From positions 1 through 64,000 of the forward strand of contig JAJPJJ010000011.1 of NCBI GenBank assembly GCA_021324295.1: 64,000 nucleotides of DNA, in the 5' to 3' direction. The translations under genes and the position numbers were made by a program. This document shows, in pieces, positions 9,540 to 18,491 of this stretch; within the stretch, counting starts at the first letter, position 1; every line of letters begins with the position of its first letter. The stretch is from Bacillota bacterium. GTDB lineage: Bacteria > Sysuimicrobiota > Sysuimicrobiia > Sysuimicrobiales > Segetimicrobiaceae. The notes beneath the pieces are model-generated. The model did no database searches, was not told where the DNA came from, and worked only from the letters and a program-made list of their open reading frames with translations.

Positions 9540-10808
9540 TCAGATCTGACTCCGGGACGATCCGATCGCGGCCGCGACGCCGAGGCCGGCTATGACGGCG
9601 GCCAGGCCCAGGGGCGCGCAGAGCACGAACGGCCCGACGATGCCCAACAGCGCCGCGGCGCCCCCCATGAGCGGGCCGATGAAGAACCCCAGGTCCCCGG
9701 AGCTGTTGTAGACTCCCATCGCGGTCGTGTAGCGGTCGCGCGGGCTGAGCCTGGCCATGAGCGTCGTGAATGTCACGGGCACGAGACCACCGACGAACCC
9801 GTAGACGGCCCCAGCCAGAAGCAGCGCCGTCGTGCTGTGGAGCAGGGGCACCAGCAACGCGATCGCGCTCCGGCCCGCGAGCCCGGGCAGGACCAACCGC
9901 TCCGGGCCCCACCGGTCTGCGAGGCGCCCGGTGGGGATCTGGACCAGCGCGTAGGTGAGGCCCTGCACCGCGAATACCTCTCCGACAACCAGCACCCCGA
10001 GCCCCTGCGTCGCGGCGTAGAGCGGCAGGAAGGTGGACCAGATCCCGGTCACCGCGTAGTACAGGTGGTTGGCGAGGCAGAGGCGGAAGACGGTGGGATG
10101 CCGGAGCACCGCCCCGACGCCGCTCGCCGTGAGCCGCAGCGTAGGCCGCCCGGGCGTCGTGGTCGCAAAGATGACCGGCAGGATGATCAGGCTGATCCCC
10201 GCGCCGAGGTAGAATACCACCCGGTCGCCGTAGCGAGCGCCGACCACGCCTCCGATCGCCGGGCCGGCCAGGAAGCCCACCGACGTGAGAAACCAGAACA
10301 CGCCAAACGCTCGGCCCCGCGTTTCCTCCGAAGCGGCGGCGGCGACCGACGCATGAAGCGGAGCCCACATCAACGCGCGAGAGGCGCCGACGCCCGCCAG
10401 CGCCCCGCCGACCGCGGCCGCGGCCCGCGCCTGCGCGACCCCGATCATCGCGGCCGCGTTGGCGAGCAGCCCGCCCAGCAGCGTCCAGCGCCTGCCGAAC
10501 ATCCCGGCGACGCGGCCGACCTCCAGCTCCACGATACCCATCGCCAGGCTCAACAGGCTGACGAGGATGCCGACCTGCGTGGCCGTGTAGCCGATGCGGG
10601 ACAGGTGCAGGGGGAGGACCGGCAGGACGACCTGCCAGGAGATCGCAAGCAGGAATCCGGTAGTCCCAAGGAGCGCGATGCGCACGGCCAGCGGTTGTCC
10701 CCTGGCGGCCGGCGCTCGCGCAACCGCGATGGCCTCCGGGACGGGTGCCTCGGAGGCGGGCGCTGGGCCGAAGGTCGCGGAAGGGTCGGGATCGTGGCTC
10801 GTTCCCAT
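9540..10808 (-). CDS. MFS transporter
   Basis: MGTSHDPDPS...; repeated TM helices, LPLHLSRIGYTATQVGILVSLLSLAMGIVELEVGRVAGMFGRR. Start trimmed from 11231 to ATG 10808. Confidence 0.8.
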   Translation of the reverse strand: MGTSHDPDPSATFGPAPASEAPVPEAIAVARAPAARGQPLAVRIALLGTTGFLLAISWQVVLPVLPLHLSRIGYTATQVGILVSLLSLAMGIVELEVGRVAGMFGRRWTLLGGLLANAAAMIGVAQARAAAAVGGALAGVGASRALMWAPLHASVAAAASEETRGRAFGVFWFLTSVGFLAGPAIGGVVGARYGDRVVFYLGAGISLIILPVIFATTTPGRPTLRLTASGVGAVLRHPTVFRLCLANHLYYAVTGIWSTFLPLYAATQGLGVLVVGEVFAVQGLTYALVQIPTGRLADRWGPERLVLPGLAGRSAIALLVPLLHSTTALLLAGAVYGFVGGLVPVTFTTLMARLSPRDRYTTAMGVYNSSGDLGFFIGPLMGGAAALLGIVGPFVLCAPLGLAAVIAGLGVAAAIGSSRSQI

Positions 10809-10898
10809 AACCGGGGGATAGTTCGGAGCCCGGCGCGGCGAGTCCTGGACCAGGGTAGTGAACGCCCGCGCCGCGGAAACCGTACACAGAGAGGAGAC

Positions 10899-11222
10899 AT
10901 GATCGGCAGCGTTTCCCCCTGGGCGCGTCCGCTCGCGGCGCTGGCAGCCGCCGGCCTGTTGGCCGTGCTGCCGGGGCGAGTCCCGGCGCCCGGCCGGCCC
11001 TTCGGTCCGCCGCTGCCGCCGGTGCTCGGGTCCACCGGCGATCAGCCGCTGGATGCTGAGGCGCTGGCCGGGCTTCCTTCGGTTCCTCCGCCGGCAGCGT
11101 GCCGGGGCCTTCAGGCTGGCCGCACGCGGTGGCACGCGGCCGAGAGCCTCCTCGATGCCGACCATGATCTGCTGCGCGCTTGTATCACGCGGATCGCGCT
11201 CCCTCCGCCCGGAAGCCTCTGA
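10899..11222 (+). CDS. Possible small secreted protein (107 aa), uncharacterised
   Basis: MIGSVSPWARPLAALAAAGLLAVLPGRVPAPG signal-like N-terminus; AGAGGAG just upstream but only 2 nt from ATG. Low complexity; may not be real. Confidence 0.25.
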   Translation: MIGSVSPWARPLAALAAAGLLAVLPGRVPAPGRPFGPPLPPVLGSTGDQPLDAEALAGLPSVPPPAACRGLQAGRTRWHAAESLLDADHDLLRACITRIALPPPGSL

Positions 11223-11323
11223 TCGGCCCACGCCTCGCCTGGATCACCGGCCCGCCGCCCCCGGCCGCGGAGCGCCGGTGGGGCCTGACTGCCTCGTGCA
11301 ATCCAGTAGGGAGGGAGGATACG

Positions 11324-11662
11324 ATGGGATTCATGGATCTCTTTCGCAAGGGGACGGGACGCCGCGCGATGCGCCTCATCGGGCGCATCGCCGACGAGCC
11401 GCAGATCGTCACCGTCGAGGGGTCGAAATACATGATCTTTCACATCGCCGAAGCGGCCGGAACAGAGTTCCGGCTGAAGATGCTGCCGACCACTCCGAGG
11501 CGGCGGAAGGGCGACAGGGTGGAGGTCACGTGGACCCCGAACGGCAGTGGCCCGGCCGTGGTGGAGACCCTCTACGCCGCGCCAGACACGGCCGCTGCCC
11601 GCAGGCGCAACCAGGAGTATCTTGCGAGCATCGAGGCGCAGGACGGCACCGACACGCGTTGA
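11324..11662 (+). CDS. Conserved-type small hypothetical protein (112 aa)
   Basis: ATG at 11324 with GGGAGGGAGGAT SD upstream; MGFMDLFRKGTGRRAMRLIGRIADEPQIVTVEGSKYMIFHIAEAAGTEFRLKMLP looks like a folded beta-rich domain. Confidence 0.6.
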   Translation: MGFMDLFRKGTGRRAMRLIGRIADEPQIVTVEGSKYMIFHIAEAAGTEFRLKMLPTTPRRRKGDRVEVTWTPNGSGPAVVETLYAAPDTAAARRRNQEYLASIEAQDGTDTR

Positions 11663-11704
11663 GACGGTCCGCCGCGGCGTCCCGCGCCTCGGCATCCCGG
11701 TTCT

Positions 11705-11733
11705 TTGACACGGTTGGGCGCCCCCGATATACT
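11705..11733 (+). promoter_or_regulatory. Sigma70-type promoter of tRNA-Ala
   Basis: TTGACA (11705-11710), 17-nt spacer, TATACT (11728-11733), 13 nt before the tRNA start. Confidence 0.8.
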
Positions 11734-11746
11734 TGGTCTGCGCCGT

Positions 11747-11821
11747 GGGGACGTAGCTCAGCGGGAGAGCACCTGCTTTGCACGCAGGGGGTCGCGGGTT
11801 CGAGTCCCGCCGTCTCCACCA
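11747..11821 (+). tRNA. tRNA-Ala(UGC)
   Basis: GGGGACGTAGCTCAGCGGGAGAGCACCTGCTTTGCACGCAGGGGGTCGCGGGTTCGAGTCCCGCCGTCTCCACCA; anticodon TGC, encoded CCA. Confidence 0.97.
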
Positions 11822-11835
11822 CAGGCCAAGACTAG

Positions 11836-12080
11836 CACGCCTTTCGCCTGCCCGCGGTGAGTGCGACGACGTGCGCCCAGCTTCACGGCCAGACAGTCGC
11901 CCTCCCGGTTGAACAGGAGCAGCGGATGGTGGCAGGTCGATTCAAAGTCCCGTTGTAGGCGCTCTGTCCCCGCTGACCATAGACGGGGATCTCGGTGCTG
12001 TCGATGTCGAGCACCACGCGCCGCGGGGACCCCATCGCTTCCACCCGCGCGCTCAGCTCCCGGTTGATCACGGCCGTCAC
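11836..12080 (-). pseudogene. IS1380-family-like transposase remnant (frameshifted)
   Basis: Frame 1: RRVVLDIDSTEIPVYGQRGQSAYNG; frame 2: RDFESTCHHPLLLFNREGDCLAVKLG. Together they read as a DDE transposase segment broken by a frameshift near 11950. Confidence 0.7.
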
Positions 12081-12353
12081 ACACGAACCACACGTACCCG
12101 TGGGACAACCGGGAAGTCCTCGTCCTGAGCGTACACTGGCAGGCCGTGCACTGCCGCGGTGCGGCGGCCCAGGCGTCCATGATCTTGGGGCGTCTACACA
12201 CCCCCGGGCCGCGTCTCCGGGGCATCCACCGCCTGCCGCGCGTGCCGGCGCGGGCGCGGGGCTCGGCAGGCGCGTTCATGGGAGAACAATGGGGGAGGCG
12301 ACGGCGACAGGCAAAGAGGAGCGAGGTTCGCCGCTCACCGGACGCGAACAGGC

Positions 12354-13397
12354 TCACCGAGTGTCAGCCGCAAGGCGGGGCATCACCTTTTCGGCGAAGG
12401 GCACGATCACCTTTTCGTGTTCCACTTCTGACCGCGGAGCGGAAAAACACCTCAGCCAGATCTCGTCGATGCCGAAGGAGTTGATCTCCTTGATCTTCTG
12501 GATGCAATCCTCGGCTGTGCCCGCGATCGAGAAGCGCTTGATGACATCGTCCGTGAGATACGTCCGGTCCCGATACGCCACCTCCAAGCCTGCCTGGCCC
12601 ATGCCGCGACACTTCCTGAGGAAAGACGGCAGTGCTTGGTCAAAGCCGTCAAGGATGACAGGATAGGCCGCGGGAGAAGTATTCAACAGTGCTTGGGTGA
12701 CGAACGGCCTGACGTTTTCCACGGCTTGCCGCCCGTCGTCCGAGATCGAGGTGTAGACCCACGAGATCAATCGCACGTCCTCCACGCGCCTGCCCGCCTT
12801 CTTGGCCCCGGCCCGCACGCGCTCGATCGCGAACGCCAGCTGCGCTCCCGACACGTAGGTCGCTATGATCGCGCCGTCTGCGATTTCGCCGGCGAGCTCG
12901 AGGTTCAGCGGACTTCTGCTTGCGACGAGTATCGGGATGTCCGGCCGTACGTCGAACCCCAGTCGGGCGTCGGTGAGCCTGTACAGGCGGCCGTCGAAGT
13001 TGACGGTTTCCCCGCGGAACAGCCCCCTGATCATCGTGACGGTCTCACGGAGCGCGTCGTTGACGTGCTTCCGCTCAAGATGCATCTGGGCGAAACCGGA
13101 TCCTCCGGCACCCAGGGCGAGCAGGGCCCGTCCCTCCGAAAGCTCGTCGAGGCTTGCGATCGCAACGGCCAGCATCGCAGGGATCCGGCAGAACGGATCG
13201 GACACGCATGGCCCGAGCTTGATCGTCGTGGTGTTCAGGGCGTCAGCTGCGAGCGTGACGAAGACGTCCTTCTCGCCCGAGAATCGCTGGTCGGCGTGCA
13301 CGAAGTGCTCGAAGCCGAGCTCCTCGGCCAGCTTCGCCAGCGAGGCCACCTTCTTCAGCGGTTCCACCGGCGCCATCCCTACGCCAAACCTGACCAT
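12354..13397 (-). CDS. LLM-class flavin/F420-dependent oxidoreductase (luciferase-like)
   Basis: MVRFGVGMAPVEPLKKVASLAKLAEELGFEHFVHADQRF...RIPAMLAVAIASLDELSEGRALLALGAGGSGF...; start ATG 13397. Confidence 0.85.
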   Translation of the reverse strand: MVRFGVGMAPVEPLKKVASLAKLAEELGFEHFVHADQRFSGEKDVFVTLAADALNTTTIKLGPCVSDPFCRIPAMLAVAIASLDELSEGRALLALGAGGSGFAQMHLERKHVNDALRETVTMIRGLFRGETVNFDGRLYRLTDARLGFDVRPDIPILVASRSPLNLELAGEIADGAIIATYVSGAQLAFAIERVRAGAKKAGRRVEDVRLISWVYTSISDDGRQAVENVRPFVTQALLNTSPAAYPVILDGFDQALPSFLRKCRGMGQAGLEVAYRDRTYLTDDVIKRFSIAGTAEDCIQKIKEINSFGIDEIWLRCFSAPRSEVEHEKVIVPFAEKVMPRLAADTR

Positions 13398-13404
13398 CGG
13401 GTCG

Positions 13405-13872
13405 TCAGGCGTTCCCGTCTCTCGACGCCAGGCTGATGCGCATTTTCTCGAAGCCTTCCCTCCGCATCCGCGGGGCCTCGCGCGCGAGCTCATCGATCCC
13501 CTCGGTGATCCTTCCGACGAGGTTCGTCGCCAGTGGGCCACTCATGCCCCTGATTGCGCTGTCACGCTCGTAGACGAATCCGATGACGAGGAAGTCGCGG
13601 ACGTGCCTCGGCCACTCGGGCTTGACGAAGATGGCGGGCTTGTAGTACACGATCAGATCCCCAACGGTCTGGTAGATCGTCTGATTCTCTTCCTCGATGT
13701 GATAGGGGGCATCGAGCACGACGTAGACCTCGCGGCCGTTCTCCATGCTGTGCACGGCCTGCCGCTCGATCGGAAGGATCCCCTTGAGCCATTTCGTCGT
13801 CTTGGGCGCGTTCTTCTCGTCGAGCTGCGCAAACGCCTCGACGCGGCCCAGCGTGATCCTGACCCTCGTCAT
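13405..13872 (-). CDS. Cyclophilin-like protein, DUF3830-type (paralog 1)
   Basis: MTRVRITLGRVEAFAQLDEKNAPKTTKWLKGILPIERQAVHSMENGREVYVVLDAP...GDLIVYYKP; ATGA overlap with the upstream gene. Confidence 0.65.
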   Translation of the reverse strand: MTRVRITLGRVEAFAQLDEKNAPKTTKWLKGILPIERQAVHSMENGREVYVVLDAPYHIEEENQTIYQTVGDLIVYYKPAIFVKPEWPRHVRDFLVIGFVYERDSAIRGMSGPLATNLVGRITEGIDELAREAPRMRREGFEKMRISLASRDGNA

Positions 13873-14387
13873 TGGCCGAGCCTTGTCACGAGCAGCCTCT
13901 GCAGACCGGTGTGACGGACGTCTTCGCACTTCCGCGCGAACTCCCTCGGGATGTCGATGAGGGTGGCGAACAGCGTCGAGACCTGCAGATTCGAGTCTCG
14001 GCCGCTGCGGGCCGGGTCGTCTGCGGCCAGGCCGCCGCCGGCAGGGTCGCCGTAGAAGATCGCGAGTTCTGAGAGCTCCCGCTGGAACTCGGAGCTGTAG
14101 GCCAACTGCTTGCCGCGGGACATCTGGGGGGATCGCCAGAAGTAGACGATGTCACCGGGAGCGGTGGTCCCGCGCCGGACCGGTCCTTCGGGGGGGAGCC
14201 GGAGTATCTTCTCGCCGTGAAGATGCAGCATGATCTCGCGACTCGACCAGTTGGCGTGGATCGCCATCCCTTCGACCGGAAGCACGCGCCAGACCGCGTC
14301 GCATGTCTTTGGCACGATGTCGTCGTGCATCTCGGCAACGGCCCTGGTTCCGCCCAGCTCAACGAGCAGCTTCCTCATCCGACTCAC
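13869..14387 (-). CDS. Cyclophilin-like protein, DUF3830-type (paralog 2)
   Basis: RKLLVELGGTRAVAEMHDDIVPKTCDAVWRVLPVEGMAIHANWSSREIMLHL...GDIVYFWRSP; GTG start, overlap with the upstream stop. Confidence 0.65.
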   Translation of the reverse strand: MSRMRKLLVELGGTRAVAEMHDDIVPKTCDAVWRVLPVEGMAIHANWSSREIMLHLHGEKILRLPPEGPVRRGTTAPGDIVYFWRSPQMSRGKQLAYSSEFQRELSELAIFYGDPAGGGLAADDPARSGRDSNLQVSTLFATLIDIPREFARKCEDVRHTGLQRLLVTRLGQ

Positions 14388-14875
14388 TCCAGCCTCTCGA
14401 GGATGAGATCCTTCTGGCCTCGGTAGATCATGTCCTCGCAGGCCCTCGCGAAGCCCTCGAGACCCGAGGAGATGGTCGCAAAGAGGTTCACGGCTTCCGG
14501 CCCTCGCGGTCCCTGCGGCCGCGTGTCCCTGTCATAAACGATCCCTATCTCCGCGGATTCGGATCTTCCATAGGGGGCGCCCCGAAAGTAGTTGCGCGGC
14601 CGGTAGTAGTAGAAGAGGTCGCCCGGGACGGGAAGGTAGGTGAGGACGTTCTCCGGCGGAAGCACAAATGTCGGGTCCAGATGGACCAATACCTGATGCC
14701 CCGACCAAATGTCGTGGATCGCCTTGACGCGCAGGGGCAAGAGATGCCAGATCGCCTCACACGTGTTCGGACAGTCCGCCTCGAGAAGATCTGCGACGGC
14801 AGAGATACCTTCATCCGGAAAGGAAATCCGGATCTTCCGGGACAGGACATGCGGATCACGTCGCGGATCGCACAC
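14384..14875 (-). CDS. Cyclophilin-like protein, DUF3830-type (paralog 3)
   Basis: RKIRISFPDEGISAVADLLEADCPNTCEAIWHLLPLRVKAIHDIWSGHQVLVHL...GDLFYYYRP; start codon uncertain. Confidence 0.65.
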   Translation of the reverse strand: MCDPRRDPHVLSRKIRISFPDEGISAVADLLEADCPNTCEAIWHLLPLRVKAIHDIWSGHQVLVHLDPTFVLPPENVLTYLPVPGDLFYYYRPRNYFRGAPYGRSESAEIGIVYDRDTRPQGPRGPEAVNLFATISSGLEGFARACEDMIYRGQKDLILERLE

Positions 14876-15019
14876 CGACGCACCCCGTTGTGTCAGGCGT
14901 CAGCGAAGACCGTTCGAATCTTTGCGCTCGCGCGTCGGGCTCGGCGCCCGGTTACGCGGCACGCCCGGCGCACTGCGGGATTACTCGGCCTCCGGCGTTG
15001 CTGGGCTCTGCCGCCCCCG

Positions 15020-16033
15020 CTACTTGATGAACTGGTTCGTCCACAGCACACCTTCGCGAGTATCCGCCTGCCCGTTCAGCGCGCCGATCGACGTGAGCAC
15101 GTCGACCTGGTTTCTGACCGCCTGCTGGCTCAGCCGTCCGCCCTTCTTGATTGCGGGAACGAGCGCGTTGAACGACAGCGCCAGCGTCGCGTCATCCGTC
15201 TCGGGGAAGTAGACTTTGAGGAGGCGCAGTGCGGTCGGCCGGTCCGTCAGCATCCAGTTGTAGGCCTCGTTGAGGGACCGCGTGTAGGCCTCCACGGTGG
15301 CGGCGTGCGCGTTCGCCCACGACTTCATCGTCGCGATCGACTCGAAGGCGAAGTCCGCAAACTCCTTGGGGCCCTGTCCCGCCGAGTTTTTGATGAGCAC
15401 GGTGCCGTCGCCGTCTTTCTCAAGGATGTACGGTGCCGGTGCGGAGAGCATGAACGCGTCGATCCGCTTGCTCTTCATCGCCGCGACAAGCGCCTGGCCC
15501 CCGCCGACCTGCACGAAGGTCGCGTCCTTTTCCGGGTCGTACCCGGCCTTCCGGAGTAGGTACTGCGGGAAGAGCTGCGTCACCGCGCCCGGCCGCGTAA
15601 TGCCGAACGTGAGGCCGCGGAGCGCCCTCAGCTTGCTGTCGAGGGACGAGGCGGGGGTGACATGCAGCCGCTTGAGTACATCGTTGCGGACGACGAGGTC
15701 CATCGTCAGCGAGTTCACCATGCTATAGATCAGGATCGGGTCCTTTCCTTCCTTCTGTAGCGCCACGATATCGTCGACGCCGAGGTCGACAAACTGGACG
15801 TTGCCGCTCAAGAGCGAGGCGACGCCGAGCTTCCCGCTGTCGATCTCGACGTATTCGAAGTCCAGGCCGTTCTTTTGAAAGATCCCCTTGGCCTTGGCGA
15901 GGAGCGGGACCGCCAGGTCGATCACCTTGAAGCCCGCCTGCCGGATCTTGGTGGGCGATTGCGTCTGCGCGGCGGGAGCCGCAAGAAGGACCGCCAGCAG
16001 CAGTCCCGTAATCACGAGCCCGCTCCGCTTCAT
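15020..16033 (-). CDS. ABC transporter substrate-binding protein, SsuA/NMT1-like
   Basis: MKRSGLVITGLLLAVLLAAPAAQTQ signal peptide; TKIRQAGFKVIDLAVPLLAKAKGIFQKNGLDFEYVEI; SD AGGAGGAGG upstream. Confidence 0.85.
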   Translation of the reverse strand: MKRSGLVITGLLLAVLLAAPAAQTQSPTKIRQAGFKVIDLAVPLLAKAKGIFQKNGLDFEYVEIDSGKLGVASLLSGNVQFVDLGVDDIVALQKEGKDPILIYSMVNSLTMDLVVRNDVLKRLHVTPASSLDSKLRALRGLTFGITRPGAVTQLFPQYLLRKAGYDPEKDATFVQVGGGQALVAAMKSKRIDAFMLSAPAPYILEKDGDGTVLIKNSAGQGPKEFADFAFESIATMKSWANAHAATVEAYTRSLNEAYNWMLTDRPTALRLLKVYFPETDDATLALSFNALVPAIKKGGRLSQQAVRNQVDVLTSIGALNGQADTREGVLWTNQFIK

Positions 16034-16085
16034 CGCACTCCTCCTCCTCTGCTGAATTGACGCCGTGCCCGTTCTCGCAGCGCCG

Positions 16086-16964
16086 TCACCCTTTCGCGGC
16101 CGGGACAAGGTCGCCCCGGGGTCGCCATCCGAGCAGCCGGTGCTCCAGGAGACCCAGCGCGGTGTCCATCGCGACAACGATCAACAGGAGCGCCACGATC
16201 GCCGCCAGCGTCGCCGCCGTGTTGAACTGTTCGGCCGCGGTGTTCAGGAGATACCCGAGACCCGCGTTGGCGGACATGAACTCGCCGATCACCGCTCCAA
16301 TCAGCGCTTCCGGCACGGCGATCCGCAGGCCGGTCATGAGGTAGGGGACGACGCTCGGCAGCGCGACCTTGCGGACGACGTCGATGCGGCGGGCGCCCAT
16401 CACTCGAACAACGTTGACGAGATCCGGGCTCACCTGATACAACCCCGCGGCCGTGTTCATGAACACCACGAAGAAGACGAAGATCGCGGCGAGGACGATC
16501 TTCGGCGTCGACCCGAGACCGAACCACATGATGAATAGCGGCGCGAGCGCGATCTTCGGGATCGAGTAGAAGGCGATCAAGAACGGGCGGAGCACGCGCT
16601 GCGCGGTTTCCTGGAACGCGACCACGACCGCCACGACGATGCCGAGCACCGCGCCGGTCGCGTAGCCGCTGAGCACCTCCGCGAGCGTCTGGATCAGGTT
16701 CGGCCAGAGCCGCCCCGTGGCCGCGAGCGTCCAGAACGCCCTCAGCACCTCGAGCGGATCGCTGATGAACTGGCGATCGGCGAGGCGGCCGGATGCGAAC
16801 GCCCACGCGCCGAGCGCCAGCGCGAAGACGGCGGCCCTGGCGGCGGCCATCGACGCGCGGCTCGCCGCATCTCGAGCGGCCGCCCGGCGGCCGATGTCCT
16901 CGTGCAGGCGCAGTTCGTGCGGGGACGCCGCCACGGCGCTCGCTCGACGAGCTCCTGCGGTCAC
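16086..16964 (-). CDS. ABC transporter permease, SsuC/TauC-like
   Basis: FYSIPKIALAPLFIMWFGLGSTPKIVLAAIFVFFVVFMNTAAGL; GLRIAVPEALIGAVIGEFMSANAGLGYL. Confidence 0.9.
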   Translation of the reverse strand: MTAGARRASAVAASPHELRLHEDIGRRAAARDAASRASMAAARAAVFALALGAWAFASGRLADRQFISDPLEVLRAFWTLAATGRLWPNLIQTLAEVLSGYATGAVLGIVVAVVVAFQETAQRVLRPFLIAFYSIPKIALAPLFIMWFGLGSTPKIVLAAIFVFFVVFMNTAAGLYQVSPDLVNVVRVMGARRIDVVRKVALPSVVPYLMTGLRIAVPEALIGAVIGEFMSANAGLGYLLNTAAEQFNTAATLAAIVALLLIVVAMDTALGLLEHRLLGWRPRGDLVPAAKG

Positions 16965-17626
16965 GGCGGCGGGGCCGCTCGTCGCCAGTGTTCGGCGACG
17001 AGGCGGGCCGGGACGACGTGTCCGAAGTAGCGGCGAAAATGGTCGAGCGTCATGGCCTGGACGCCCGGATCGGTCGCCGCGGTGCCGTCTTCTACGACGA
17101 CGACGTAGTACCCGAGTGCAAACGCGTGCTGCACGGTCGTCTGCACGCAGAGGTTCGTGACGACGCCGGTCGCGACCACCACGTCCACCTGTCGCGCGCG
17201 AAGCACCGCGTCGAGGTTGGTGCCCGCGAACCCGTCGTAGCTATGACGCACAACGGTAACATCGCCGGGGCGGGGAGGCGCGAGCTCGTCGTCGAGCGCG
17301 GCCCCCCAGCCGCCGGCCGCGCATAGGATCTCCTCGTCCATGCCGCGCGCGGCGTAGCGGGCCCGATAGTTGGGGGCGTCGACGTTGTGGCCGTGCTCCA
17401 TCGTGACGTAGCAGACGGGGACGGCGGCGGCTCGCGCGGCGGCGACGAGCCCGTTGATGACGGGGACCACACAGCGCAGCGGCGTCACGTCCGCCCCGTG
17501 GCGCGCGCTCCACCCGGCGGGGTGCACGAAGTCCCGCTGCACGTCGATGACGAGAAGCGCGCACCCGCCGGGCCGCAGCAGCTCGTCCAGGCTGGTCAGG
17601 ATCCGGGTCGCGGCGGGCTTATCCAA
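16961..17626 (-). CDS. Isochorismatase-like cysteine hydrolase
   Basis: CALLVIDVQRDFVHPAG ... VVVATGVVTNLCVQTTVQHAFALGYYVVVVEDGTAA (catalytic D and C motifs). Confidence 0.85.
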   Translation of the reverse strand: MDKPAATRILTSLDELLRPGGCALLVIDVQRDFVHPAGWSARHGADVTPLRCVVPVINGLVAAARAAAVPVCYVTMEHGHNVDAPNYRARYAARGMDEEILCAAGGWGAALDDELAPPRPGDVTVVRHSYDGFAGTNLDAVLRARQVDVVVATGVVTNLCVQTTVQHAFALGYYVVVVEDGTAATDPGVQAMTLDHFRRYFGHVVPARLVAEHWRRAAPPP

Positions 17627-18491
17627 GGGGACTGCGCTCCCGCGGCACCCACGGCAGCCACCAGCGCTCCAACGCCGAGACGCCCGCGTTCATCGCGAGC
17701 ACGACGATGAGGAGGCCGAGGATGCCGGCGAACACGTCCGCCGTCCGGTACCGAGAACTCGCAGCGTTGATGAGGTAGCCGACGCCGCGGTTGCTGCTGA
17801 TGAACTCCGCAACGATCGCGCCGATCAGCGCCGCCGGGATCGTGATGCGCAGCCCGGCGACGACGAACGGCATGGCGTTGGGCAGCACCACCTTCCGGAA
17901 CACGGCCGCCGGCGTCGCTCCCATGACGCGGACGACGTTCACGAGGCCGCCGCTGACCGTTCCGAGGCCCGCCATGGTGTTCAGGTACACGACGAAGAAC
18001 ACGAAGGTCGCGGCGAGGATGACCTTGGGGACGATGCCGATGCCGAACCACAGAATCATCAGCGGCGCGAGCGCGATCTTCGGCGTCGCGTAGGCCAGTA
18101 GAATCAGCGGGCGCAGGGCCGGTGCCGCTCCCGGAACGATCCACGTCCCGACGGCCGCAAGGAGACCGGACGATGCACCGAGCACGTAGCCGAGGAACGT
18201 CTCGGCCAGCGTGTACCGGAGATGAAACCACAGCGAACCGTCGACGACGATCCGCCAGAACGCGCGCGCGATGCTGACCGGGTCGCTGAGAAACAGCCGG
18301 TCCACAATGCGACCGGACGCCCCCCACCAACCCGCCAGCAGGGCGCTGAGCAGCAGGATCTGCCAGGCCACCACGGTGGTTCGCCTGTTGCGCTCCTGCC
18401 GCTCGGTGTTGGCCGCCTCCCGTCGTCGGACTTCCGCCTCACGCCCGGGAACGCTGTCGTCGGTCTCGACGGACCGCACGCGCTCAGCCAA
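17619..18491 (-). CDS. ABC transporter permease, SsuC/TauC-like (second)
   Basis: LAYATPKIALAPLMILWFGIGIVPKVILAATFVFFVVYLNTMAGL; GLRITIPAALIGAIVAEFISSNRGVGYLI. Start approximate (possible TTG near 18491). Confidence 0.85.
   Translation of the reverse strand: MAERVRSVETDDSVPGREAEVRRREAANTERQERNRRTTVVAWQILLLSALLAGWWGASGRIVDRLFLSDPVSIARAFWRIVVDGSLWFHLRYTLAETFLGYVLGASSGLLAAVGTWIVPGAAPALRPLILLAYATPKIALAPLMILWFGIGIVPKVILAATFVFFVVYLNTMAGLGTVSGGLVNVVRVMGATPAAVFRKVVLPNAMPFVVAGLRITIPAALIGAIVAEFISSNRGVGYLINAASSRYRTADVFAGILGLLIVVLAMNAGVSALERWWLPWVPRERSPLG

Noticed and set aside
9837-10890. Upstream part of the 461-aa plus-strand ORF
   Set aside because: Antisense of the MFS transporter; only the 10899-11222 tail is retained as a low-confidence candidate.
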